Notes under the pieces: generated by a model
Database searches by the model: none
Seen by the model: only the letters and a program-made list of their open reading frames with translations
Told to the model about the DNA's origin: nothing
In this document: piece by piece, positions 1-5,118 of the stretch
Position numbering within the stretch: the first letter of the stretch is position 1
Layout of the letters: each line of letters begins with the position of its first letter
Translations under genes and position numbers: made by a program
NCBI GenBank assembly: GCA_030691725.1
Contig: JAUYDQ010000121.1
Coordinates: 1-5,118, forward strand
Source: Candidatus Omnitrophota bacterium
GTDB lineage: Bacteria > Omnitrophota > Gorgyraeia > Gygaellales > Profunditerraquicolaceae
DNA: 5,118 nucleotides
Direction of reading: 5' to 3'

Positions 1-10
1 GGGGCTTTAA

Positions 11-469
11 ATGAATATAAAAGAAATAAAAGAAATGATAAATCTCATGAATGAAAACGGCCTCGTTGAGTTAGAGATAGAAAAAGACGGCATGCGCGTT
101 AGATTAAAAAAGACCGGAGCAGGCATGGAAGCCTCTGCCGGAGGAACTATAATGATCGAAAAAACAAGGGTTTCGCCGGTTCAAACCCAAGAAGAGGCTG
201 CCGAGCACATCGAGAAAGTATCGGCTAATACTATTGAAATAAAAGCGCCGATGGTAGGAACTTTTTATCGCGCTCCTTCTCCGGAATCGCCACCTTACGT
301 AGAAGTAGGACAGGTAATTGAACCCGGACAGGTTATATGTATCATAGAAGCAATGAAATTAATGAATGAGATTAAATCTGAAATCAAGGGTAAGATCTTA
401 GAAATCCTTGTTGATAATACTGAGCCCGTAGAATTTGGGCAACCAATGTTTCTTATCGAACCCCTTTAA
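11..469 (+). CDS. accB: Biotin carboxyl carrier protein of acetyl-CoA carboxylase (BCCP)
   Basis: This 152-residue protein carries the biotin that shuttles carboxyl groups between biotin carboxylase and carboxyltransferase in cytoplasmic acetyl-CoA carboxylase. Residues 1-35 are the typical BCCP N-terminal helix and strand (starting MNIKEIKEMINLM). Residues about 36-74 form an Ala/Glu-rich flexible linker. Residues 75-152 are the biotinyl domain. The biotin attachment motif EAMKLMNEI places the modified lysine at Lys116. The stretch APMVGTFYRAPSPESPPYVE (79-98) includes the thumb-like insertion that separates true acetyl-CoA carboxylase BCCPs from other biotinyl domains. Length is normal for the family (about 150-165). 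The start at 11 aligns with the family N-terminus, and GGGG at 1-4 may be the end of a Shine-Dalgarno sequence. The gene lies directly upstream of accC, the usual operon order. The carboxyltransferase genes accA and accD are not in the window. Confidence 0.97.
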   Translation: MNIKEIKEMINLMNENGLVELEIEKDGMRVRLKKTGAGMEASAGGTIMIEKTRVSPVQTQEEAAEHIEKVSANTIEIKAPMVGTFYRAPSPESPPYVEVGQVIEPGQVICIIEAMKLMNEIKSEIKGKILEILVDNTEPVEFGQPMFLIEPL

Positions 470-552
470 CGCGAATGCCCGCTAATCTAACGCGAATGGT
501 CGCTAAATTTATTCGCGTAAATTAGCATCAGATTCGCGTAAATCCGCGTTTA
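467..552. repeat. Four-unit, 21-base phased inverted repeat between accB and accC
   Basis: The accB-accC gap is almost wholly made of repeats. ACGCGAAT occurs at 469-476 and 490-497, and its complement ATTCGCGT at 511-518 and 532-539, so the four copies start exactly 21 bases apart. The first two 21-base units (467-487, 488-508) agree at 17 positions and share TAACGCGAATG and CGCTAA. The two inverted units (511-531, 532-552) share ATTCGCGTAAAT. The inner arms 481-497 and 511-526 pair over 14 bp with a small internal loop around a 13-base loop, and the outer cores pair over 8 bp, giving one long nested hairpin. The array starts inside the accB stop codon and ends one base before the accC ATG. 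It could be a dispersed intergenic repeat, an RNA structure that sets accC expression or mRNA stability, or a protein-binding array. The structure is seen directly; the role is unknown. Confidence 0.85.
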
Positions 553-553
553 A

Positions 554-1921
554 ATGTTCTCCAAAATACTTATTGCTAACCGTGGCGAAATAGCCCTAAG
601 AGTAATTCGTGCCTGCCGAGAATTGGGTATCCGCACAGTAGCTGTATATTCTGAGGCAGATAGGAATTCTCTGCATACGCGTTTTGCTGATGAGGCAATT
701 TGCATAGGTAAGGCCCAGAGTAGCAGTAGTTACTTAAATATACCCGCGATTATAAGTGCCGCAGAAATTACGGATGTAGATGCAATACATCCGGGTTACG
801 GCTTTCTCGCAGAAAATCCCCATTTTGCGGAAATCTGTGAATCCTGTCAGATAACTTTCATCGGTCCGACATCAGATAATATCAGGCTTATGGGAGATAA
901 AATGGCTGCCCGCGCCAATATGCAAAAAGCGGGCCTGCCCATAGTCCCGGGTAGTATATCGATAGTCAAAAACAAAGAAGAGGCGCTTAAGACTGCTAAA
1001 AAAATAGGTTACCCTATAATTATAAAAGCAGCAGCGGGCGGCGGCGGAAAAGGAATGCGTATTGCCCACAATGATATAAGCTTAATCAGCAACCTCATGA
1101 CTGCCCAAGCAGAAGCAGAGGCGAGTTTTGGAAATCCCAATGTATACATTGAAAAATATATTGAGAGACCACGTCATATTGAAATCCAAATTTTAGCAGA
1201 TAAATACGGCCGCGTTATACATCTGGGTGAACGAGATTGCAGTATTCAAAGAAGGCATCAAAAACTATTAGAAGAATCCCCTTCATCGGCAGTAGACTAT
1301 AGGCTCCGTAAACGCCTGGGTGAACTGGCTGTTAAAGGCGCAAAGACAATAAACTACATCGGCGTAGGAACTATTGAATTTTTATTAGATCAGCATAACA
1401 ACTTTTATTTTATGGAAATGAACACAAGGATCCAAGTTGAACATCCTGTAACCGAAATGGTAACCGGAATAGACTTAATAAAAGAACAGATCCGCGTAGC
1501 AAGTGGTGAAAAATTACATTTTCAGCAGGATGACATTCAAATCAAAGGAGCAGCCATAGAGTGCCGCATCAATGCTGAAGATTTCGAAAATAACTTTATG
1601 CCTTGCCCGGGAAAAATCGAAACGCTTAATTTACCCGGCGGTCCAGGCGTGCGTTTGGATACTCACATCTACCAAGGATACGAAATTCCGATCTTTTACG
1701 ATTCCCTGTTAGCCAAGGTAATAACTTTTGCCTTTACGCGTCAAGAGGCAATTAGGATTATGCAGCGGGCATTGCACGAATTTACTATTTCACCCATAAA
1801 GACAACTATTCCTTTTCACCTGCGTCTATTGCAAAATCCTTTATTCCTAAAAGGAGAAATATCGACTCATTTTGTCCAAGAGATGCTAAAAGAAGAGCAT
1901 ACCGAGTCGGGAAAAGAATAG
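554..1921 (+). CDS. accC: Biotin carboxylase subunit of acetyl-CoA carboxylase
   Basis: This 455-residue enzyme carboxylates the biotin on BCCP using ATP and bicarbonate. Three parts are visible: an N-terminal domain (1-110) starting [20 protein letters not shown], an ATP-grasp domain, and the C-terminal biotin carboxylase domain (about 330-445). Landmarks are Lys158, the glycine-rich ATP lid [11 protein letters not shown] (159-169), [13 protein letters not shown] (225-237) with Cys229 and Lys237, and [12 protein letters not shown] (287-298) with Glu288, Asn290, Arg292 and Glu296. Arg338 lies in ECRINAEDF and is the family's catalytic arginine. All key residues are present and the length matches the E. 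coli enzyme, so it should be active. The start is fixed by the conserved N-terminus, yet no Shine-Dalgarno sequence precedes the ATG, because the phased repeat occupies that space. It probably shares a transcript with accB. A minor alternative is the biotin carboxylase of another biotin enzyme, but the accB neighbour argues for acetyl-CoA carboxylase. Confidence 0.97.
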   Translation: MFSKILIANRGEIALRVIRACRELGIRTVAVYSEADRNSLHTRFADEAICIGKAQSSSSYLNIPAIISAAEITDVDAIHPGYGFLAENPHFAEICESCQITFIGPTSDNIRLMGDKMAARANMQKAGLPIVPGSISIVKNKEEALKTAKKIGYPIIIKAAAGGGGKGMRIAHNDISLISNLMTAQAEAEASFGNPNVYIEKYIERPRHIEIQILADKYGRVIHLGERDCSIQRRHQKLLEESPSSAVDYRLRKRLGELAVKGAKTINYIGVGTIEFLLDQHNNFYFMEMNTRIQVEHPVTEMVTGIDLIKEQIRVASGEKLHFQQDDIQIKGAAIECRINAEDFENNFMPCPGKIETLNLPGGPGVRLDTHIYQGYEIPIFYDSLLAKVITFAFTRQEAIRIMQRALHEFTISPIKTTIPFHLRLLQNPLFLKGEISTHFVQEMLKEEHTESGKE

Positions 1922-1957
1922 ATTCATTTAATAAGGCGTAGCGGTATTGGAGGGATA

Positions 1958-2311
1958 ATGCATAAAGAAGAATCGCAAACGGATTTAGGCAATATTAGAA
2001 TACATAAAAATGTTATTGCCTCAATCGCTTCTATCGCGGCAGTTGAAATTGATGGTGTAAAACGTATCGGCGGCGATCTTAGAAGCGGGATTTTAGAATT
2101 AATCGGCAAAAAGGTTTTGATGGCAATTAAAGTTGACATTGACAAGAATGAAGAAATTAGGCTCGAAGTTCCGTTGGTTATAAGATACGGCTTTAATATT
2201 CCCGATATAGCCAATAAGGCCCAAGAAAATATTCGTAATGCTTTAGAAAAAATGACAAATTTATCCATAAAATATATTAATATAAACGTCCAGGGCATAG
2301 AGAGGGGGTAA
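1958..2311 (+). CDS. Asp23/Gls24 family protein (YqhY-like by context)
   Basis: This 117-residue protein is a small soluble member of the Asp23/Gls24 (DUF322) family. Its N-terminus, GNIRIHKNVIASIASIAAVEIDGV (11-34), is the family's strand plus helix leading to a Gly-Val. It is followed by a hydrophobic beta segment (KVLMAIKVDI), a second beta segment (IRLEVPLVIRYGFNIPDI, 67-84), an amphipathic helix and the final strand KYININVQGI. There is no signal peptide or membrane segment. A good Shine-Dalgarno sequence, GGAGGG at 1949-1954, lies 3 bases before the ATG. The gene sits 36 bases after accC and 3 bases before amaP. Family members are envelope or alkaline stress proteins in Gram-positives. 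YqhY of Bacillus subtilis is encoded next to accBC and has been linked to acetyl-CoA carboxylase activity. The position here supports that role, but it is inferred from context. The gene is very AT-rich (about 20% GC by hand count over 2221-2280). Confidence 0.88.
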   Translation: MHKEESQTDLGNIRIHKNVIASIASIAAVEIDGVKRIGGDLRSGILELIGKKVLMAIKVDIDKNEEIRLEVPLVIRYGFNIPDIANKAQENIRNALEKMTNLSIKYININVQGIERG

Positions 2312-2314
2312 TTA

Positions 2315-2920
2315 ATGCGTATATTTACAGTTTTAGGGATATTATTTTATGCAGTTATCCTTATTCTTATCGGAATGATACTGATAATATTTTCTCTTAA
2401 TTTATTGCAGCCTCAGGATATAAACAACCTGCTTGCATATACACAATATAATATTAATTCAAGAATTATCGTGGGTCTCTCCGGACTTTTATTAATAGTA
2501 ATTAGCTTTTCATTTGCACAATTAATTTTGGGGCGATTTCAGCGAGAAAAGACAATCGCATTCACTACTTCCTCGGGGGAAGTAACTATTGCCCTTTCAG
2601 CAGTTGAGGATTTAATAAAACGGCTTGCAGGCGTTATTCCGGAAATAAAAGAATTAAGGCCGGATGTAATCGCTAGTAAAAAAGGTATTATTGTTGATAT
2701 TAGGGTTGTATTAAAATCAGAGGCAAATATTCCTGATTTGACTGCCCGGCTGCAGGAAATAACCAGGTCCAAGATACAGGAAATCTTGGGTCTTGAAGAA
2801 CAGATAATTATTAAAATTCATGTAGTAAAGATTATTTCAATGCAGGACACAGATAGAAAAAGAAAAGAACTAGAAAAAGAGGAACCTACTATACCATTTA
2901 GCGGCTACGGTAGAGCTTAA
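2315..2920 (+). CDS. amaP: AmaP-like membrane anchor for Asp23-family protein
   Basis: This 201-residue protein resembles AmaP (alkaline shock response membrane anchor protein), which tethers Asp23 to the membrane in Staphylococcus. Two strongly hydrophobic helices lie at about 4-31 and 51-73, separated by a short polar loop, and the remaining ~128 residues are predicted to be cytoplasmic. The soluble part (about 87-175) itself resembles the Asp23 fold: GEVTIALSAVEDLIKRLAGV, a central strand GIIVDIRVVLKSEANIPDL, an amphipathic helix and a final strand IIIKIHVVKI. It ends in a charged tail of Lys, Arg and Glu. Three bases separate it from the Asp23-family gene, and its Shine-Dalgarno sequence AGAGGGGG (2301-2308) lies inside the end of that gene, so the two are almost surely translated from one mRNA. 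Expected role: place the small Asp23 protein at the inner membrane. The family call rests on topology, fold pattern and neighbour rather than on a catalytic motif. Confidence 0.85.
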   Translation: MRIFTVLGILFYAVILILIGMILIIFSLNLLQPQDINNLLAYTQYNINSRIIVGLSGLLLIVISFSFAQLILGRFQREKTIAFTTSSGEVTIALSAVEDLIKRLAGVIPEIKELRPDVIASKKGIIVDIRVVLKSEANIPDLTARLQEITRSKIQEILGLEEQIIIKIHVVKIISMQDTDRKRKELEKEEPTIPFSGYGRA

Positions 2921-2926
2921 CGAAAA

Positions 2927-2951
2927 AAAATAATATACGGTCTATTATTTT
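2927..2951 (+). terminator. AT-only stem-loop after amaP, possible weak terminator
   Basis: AAAATAATA (2927-2935) pairs perfectly with TATTATTTT (2943-2951) around a 7-base loop, six bases after the amaP stop. An A-run precedes the stem and the 3' arm ends in four T's, so it resembles a bidirectional terminator. All nine pairs are A-T, so the hairpin would be weak and read-through into the pfkA cluster is plausible. Confidence 0.3.
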
Positions 2952-2972
2952 ATGGTATTAGGAAAGCATAAA

Positions 2973-3002
2973 GCACTTTCTTGAAACCAATCAGAAAGTC
3001 GC
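2973..3002 (+). promoter_or_regulatory. Hairpin in the phosphofructokinase leader
   Basis: ACTTTCT (2975-2981) pairs perfectly with AGAAAGT (2993-2999) around an 11-base loop. GC at 2973-2974 can extend the stem with GC at 3001-3002 if C3000 bulges out. The left arm (CTTTCTT, 2976-2982) is also fully complementary to AAGAAAG at 3033-3039, at the edge of the downstream ribosome binding site, so two exclusive folds are possible. A smaller 6-bp hairpin, AATCGT/ACGATT, lies at 3012-3026. No convincing -10/-35 pair was found in the 127-base gap 2921-3047. A regulatory role is inference. Confidence 0.35.
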
Positions 3003-3035
3003 ATTGAAGTTAATCGTGAAACGATTTTCTTGAAG

Positions 3036-3045
3036 AAAGGGGAGG
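3036..3045 (+). promoter_or_regulatory. Ribosome binding site fixing the phosphofructokinase start at 3048
   Basis: The purine run AAAGGGGAGG lies just before the ATG at 3048. A TTG at 3030 in the same frame would add six residues, but it would put this purine run inside the coding region. The ATG at 3048 gives MVKIGILTGGGDCPGLN, the standard family N-terminus. Confidence 0.8.
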
Positions 3046-3047
3046 CT

Positions 3048-4079
3048 ATGGTAAAAATAGGGATCCTTACCGGCGGAGGCGATTGCCCAGGATTAAATTC
3101 TGTAATTAGAGCGGTAGTCAGAAAATGCCTAAATGAGGGATATGAAATTATAGGTATTAAAAATGGCTGGAAAGGTTTAATTGAGGGCGACCTTATTACT
3201 TTGAAGCTAGAAAGCGTCTCCGGAATATTACCTAAAGGCGGCACAATTTTAGGTACAAGCCGAACAAATCCGTATAAAAAAGAAGGTGATTTGCAAAAAC
3301 TAAAAGATAATTATAAAAAAATTAGCCTGGATGCACTAATCGCGGTCGGAGGAGAAGACACGCTAGGAGTAGCAATAAAATTAATCAAAGACGGCATCAC
3401 AAATATCGTAGGAGTGCCTAAAACTATTGATAACGACATTTCTGCCACAGATTATACTTTTGGATTCGATACAGCTTTAAATACTGCCATGGAATGCATT
3501 GATAAGCTGCACACTACCGCGGAAAGCCATCACCGTATTATTGTTGTAGAAGTAATGGGTAGGCACGCAGGATGGATTGCTATTGAAGCGGGTATTGCAG
3601 GTGGCGCAGATGTGATTTTGATTCCTGAGATACCTATCGATATTGAAGAGACGTGTAATCTGCTAAAAAAGAGGCATGCGCGTGGTAAGTTATTCAGTAT
3701 AGTGGTCGTAGCTGAAGGCGCTAAATTCAAAGAGGAGGCTATGGTTACCCAAGAGGAAGAATTAGATGAATTTGGCCATGTTAGGCTGGGAGGTATTGGT
3801 GAAAGATTGGGACAGGAAATAGAGAAAAGAATGGGTTATGAAACAAGGGTGAGTGTTCTTGGACATATTCAGAGAGGAGGGACCCCCACTGCTTTTGATA
3901 GGGTCCTGGGCACAAGATTTGGAGTAAAGGCAGTCGAGTTAGTGGAAGAAAAAAAATTTGGCAGGATGGTAGCACTCGCAGGTAATAAGATTATTGATGT
4001 TTCAATTGATGAGGCGGTGCGCGCCTTAAAAACAGTGGATATGGACCTCTATGAAATCGCAAAAGTATTCTTTGGATAG
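3048..4079 (+). CDS. pfkA: Group III 6-phosphofructokinase, probably pyrophosphate-dependent
   Basis: This 343-residue enzyme interconverts fructose 6-phosphate and fructose 1,6-bisphosphate in glycolysis. It starts with MVKIGILTGGGDCPGLN. Other motifs are ILGTSRTNP (67-75), GGEDTLG (101-107), GVPKTIDNDI (122-131) with catalytic Asp128 and Asp130, EVMGRHAGW (168-176), AEGAKF, Arg257 and GHIQRGG (262-268), which bind the sugar phosphate. ATP-using bacterial PFKs have Gly at E. coli positions 104 and 124 (GGDGS, PGTIDND). Here both are changed, to Asp104 and Lys125. Asp blocks the ATP alpha-phosphate and Lys favours pyrophosphate, as in the reversible PPi enzymes such as that of Amycolatopsis methanolica, whose motifs this protein resembles. 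The symbol pfp may therefore fit better. Length and active-site residues are intact. gmhA follows after 11 bases, with its ribosome binding site overlapping this stop codon. The family is certain; the donor is inferred from these two residues. Confidence 0.95.
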   Translation: MVKIGILTGGGDCPGLNSVIRAVVRKCLNEGYEIIGIKNGWKGLIEGDLITLKLESVSGILPKGGTILGTSRTNPYKKEGDLQKLKDNYKKISLDALIAVGGEDTLGVAIKLIKDGITNIVGVPKTIDNDISATDYTFGFDTALNTAMECIDKLHTTAESHHRIIVVEVMGRHAGWIAIEAGIAGGADVILIPEIPIDIEETCNLLKKRHARGKLFSIVVVAEGAKFKEEAMVTQEEELDEFGHVRLGGIGERLGQEIEKRMGYETRVSVLGHIQRGGTPTAFDRVLGTRFGVKAVELVEEKKFGRMVALAGNKIIDVSIDEAVRALKTVDMDLYEIAKVFFG

Positions 4080-4083
4080 GAGG
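4078..4083 (+). promoter_or_regulatory. Consensus ribosome binding site of gmhA
   Basis: AGGAGG overlaps the last two bases of the phosphofructokinase TAG stop and lies 7 bases before the gmhA ATG. It is the strongest Shine-Dalgarno sequence in the window and ties translation of gmhA closely to the upstream gene. Confidence 0.85.
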
Positions 4084-4090
4084 TAAGACC

Positions 4091-4657
4091 ATGAGAGATA
4101 AAATTAAGGATATATTATTGGAAAGCATACAGGTCAAAGAGGAATTATTGCGTAAACAGATAGGCCAGATCATGGAGATAACCAACCTTGTTATCGAGGC
4201 CTTGAAGAATAAAGGCAAGATTATCCTTTTTGGTAACGGCGGATCAGCGAGCGACAGCCAACATATCGCTGCCGAGCTTGTGGGAAGGTTTAAAAAAGAG
4301 AGGGCTGCGCTTGCCGCCATCTCGCTGGCCGTAAACACCTCGGTGATTACTTCGTTAGCCAATGACTACGGGTATGAGGCAGTCTTTGCCAGGCAGATAG
4401 AGGCCCTGGCCAATAAGAATGATGTCGCCATCGGGATCTCTACCAGCGGAAAGGCTAAGAACGTTGCCGCTGCCATCAGGCAGGCAAAAAAAATGGGCCT
4501 GAAGACCGTAGCCCTGACCGGAGGGGATGGGGGAGAATTGGCAAAACTGGCTGACTTATCGCTGGTCGTGCCTTCCCTGGTCACAGCCAGGATACAGGAG
4601 GCGCATATCACCGTAGGCCATATCATCTGCGAACTGGTAGAGGAGTCGTTTTGTTAA
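4091..4657 (+). CDS. gmhA: Phosphoheptose isomerase (sedoheptulose 7-phosphate isomerase)
   Basis: This 188-residue cytoplasmic SIS-domain enzyme converts sedoheptulose 7-phosphate to D-glycero-D-manno-heptose 7-phosphate, the first step toward ADP-heptose. After an N-terminal helical region (1-40) comes ILFGNGGSASDSQHIAAELV (45-64), the sugar-phosphate loop, with His58 and Glu62. Next are VNTSVITSLANDYGYE (81-96), the second phosphate loop GISTSGKAKN (115-124), and RIQEAHITVGHIICE (167-181) with Gln169 and His177. His58, Glu62, Gln169 and His177 match the four zinc ligands known for GmhA in E. coli and Burkholderia. Length is close to E. coli GmhA (192). The next gene overlaps it by 7 bases and encodes a later step of the same pathway, which excludes other SIS proteins such as DiaA. 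From about 4200 onward GC is higher than in the left half of the window (53-57% in two hand-counted 60-base lines). Confidence 0.95.
   Translation: MRDKIKDILLESIQVKEELLRKQIGQIMEITNLVIEALKNKGKIILFGNGGSASDSQHIAAELVGRFKKERAALAAISLAVNTSVITSLANDYGYEAVFARQIEALANKNDVAIGISTSGKAKNVAAAIRQAKKMGLKTVALTGGDGGELAKLADLSLVVPSLVTARIQEAHITVGHIICELVEESFC
4641..4645 (+). promoter_or_regulatory. Ribosome binding site supporting a TTG start at 4651
   Basis: AGGAG inside the end of gmhA lies 5 bases before TTG at 4651. This supports TTG as the start of the adenylyltransferase gene, because no in-frame ATG lies between here and the conserved FTNGCFD motif. Confidence 0.7.
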
Positions 4658-5118
4658 AACGCAAGATAATAAGCTTATCCGGTTTAAAGAGAATACTTAC
4701 CAGGCTTAGGAAAAAAAGAAAGAGGATAGTTTTTACCAACGGCTGCTTTGACCTTCTGCACTTCGGCCACGTAGATTATCTCCAGGAGGCAAAAAAGAAG
4801 GGGGATATCCTGGTAGTGGCGGTAAATTCCGATGCATCTATAAGAAAGATTAAAGGCAAGAAAAGGCCGATCATAAACGAGAAAAACAGGCTTAGCGTTG
4901 TTGCCGCTTTACAGAGCGTAGATTACGTAGTCTTATTTAAGGAAGATACCCCGCTTAAAGTCATAAAAACGCTTAAGCCGGATATCCTGGTAAAAGGCGC
5001 TGACTGGGATAAAAAAGATATTGTAGGAAGCGATTTTGTCTTAAGCCGGGGCGGGGAGGTCATAACCATAAAATTATCGAAGGGTTATTCCACCACCGAT
5101 ATAATCAAGAAAATCGCT
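4651..5118 (+). CDS. rfaE2: D-glycero-beta-D-manno-heptose 1-phosphate adenylyltransferase (RfaE domain II / HldC), 3' end cut by the window
   Basis: The open frame gives 156 residues without a stop before the window ends. It matches the C-terminal (adenylyltransferase) half of HldE/RfaE, which makes ADP-heptose from heptose 1-phosphate and ATP. Motifs are FTNGCFDLLHFGHVDYL (28-44) with the nucleotidyltransferase HxGH at His37-His40, VAVNSDASIRKIKGKKRP (56-73), NRLSVVAALQSVDYVV (79-94), EDTPLKVIKTLKPDILVKGADW (98-119; usual family form KGGDY) and GYSTTDIIKKI (145-155), the typical C-terminal motif. It is nearly complete, and the stop is probably within a few codons. There is no sugar-kinase domain in front, so it is the split form and needs a separate HldA/RfaE1 kinase and a GmhB phosphatase, neither seen here. 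It starts with TTG, overlaps gmhA by 7 bases and has AGGAG upstream. ADP rather than GDP or CDP specificity is inferred from similarity. Confidence 0.92.
   Translation, partial: MLKRKIISLSGLKRILTRLRKKRKRIVFTNGCFDLLHFGHVDYLQEAKKKGDILVVAVNSDASIRKIKGKKRPIINEKNRLSVVAALQSVDYVVLFKEDTPLKVIKTLKPDILVKGADWDKKDIVGSDFVLSRGGEVITIKLSKGYSTTDIIKKIA

Noticed and set aside
1..10. Stop codon TAA at 8-10 of an upstream gene such as efp
   Set aside because: Only ten bases precede accB, too few to support any reading frame or identity.
467..552. CRISPR array
   Set aside because: The 21-base units have no unique spacers of constant length, the second pair is inverted relative to the first, and there are no cas genes nearby.
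1924..2298. 124-codon minus-strand open frame opposite the Asp23-family gene
   Set aside because: It is the complement of a clear family gene, has no recognisable domain, and its hydrophobic composition is what the reverse of this AT-rich gene would give.
2928..2960. Promoter for the pfkA cluster (TAATAT, TATTAT and TATGGT as -10 candidates)
   Set aside because: None has a credible -35 at 16-18 bases, and such hexamers are expected by chance in this AT-rich gap.
3030..3047. Longer phosphofructokinase starting at TTG 3030
   Set aside because: It would put the AAAGGGGAGG ribosome binding site inside the coding region and add six residues before the conserved N-terminus. The ATG at 3048 fits better.
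3731..3748. Internal translation start in the phosphofructokinase gene (GGAGGCTATGGT recurs from the true start)
   Set aside because: An in-frame ATG follows a Shine-Dalgarno-like AGAGGAGG. The product would be a C-terminal fragment of about 112 residues without the catalytic aspartates, and the match is explained by Glu-Glu-Ala-Met codons.
3991..4362. 123-codon minus-strand open frame across the pfkA-gmhA junction
   Set aside because: It overlaps two well-supported genes on the other strand, matches no recognised family, and has no visible operon context.

Overview
The window is a compact, one-direction (+ strand) stretch of bacterial chromosome with seven protein genes. Six are complete and the seventh runs off the right edge. 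No tRNA, rRNA, CRISPR array or transposase was seen. No gap without a gene exceeds about 130 bases.

Left block (11-2920): accB and accC encode the biotin carrier and the biotin carboxylase of acetyl-CoA carboxylase, the first committed step of fatty-acid synthesis. They are followed by an Asp23/Gls24-family protein and by AmaP, the two-helix membrane protein known in Firmicutes as the Asp23 anchor. This matches the Firmicutes order accB-accC-yqhY, where the Asp23-family protein YqhY is linked to control of acetyl-CoA carboxylase. Between accB and accC lies an unusual element: four copies of an 8-base core (ACGCGAAT or its complement ATTCGCGT) at exact 21-base steps, two in each orientation. 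It fills the gap from stop codon to start codon and leaves accC without a visible Shine-Dalgarno sequence.

Right block (3048-5118): after a 127-base leader with hairpins comes a group III phosphofructokinase. Its active-site residues (Asp104 and Lys125) point to pyrophosphate rather than ATP as phosphoryl donor. Then come gmhA (sedoheptulose-7-phosphate isomerase) and a stand-alone RfaE2/HldC-type adenylyltransferase. These two belong to the ADP-heptose pathway for lipopolysaccharide inner core or another heptose glycan. The three genes are tightly packed (11-base gap, then a 7-base overlap) and probably co-transcribed.

Organism (inference): ADP-heptose genes suggest a diderm with LPS-like glycans. 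The accBC-asp23-amaP set looks Firmicutes-like, and the pyrophosphate-type PFK suggests an energy-limited or anaerobic lifestyle. This mix would fit an uncultured diderm lineage such as Omnitrophota or a relative, but no marker gene here settles it. The left block is AT-rich, and GC content rises clearly within gmhA.
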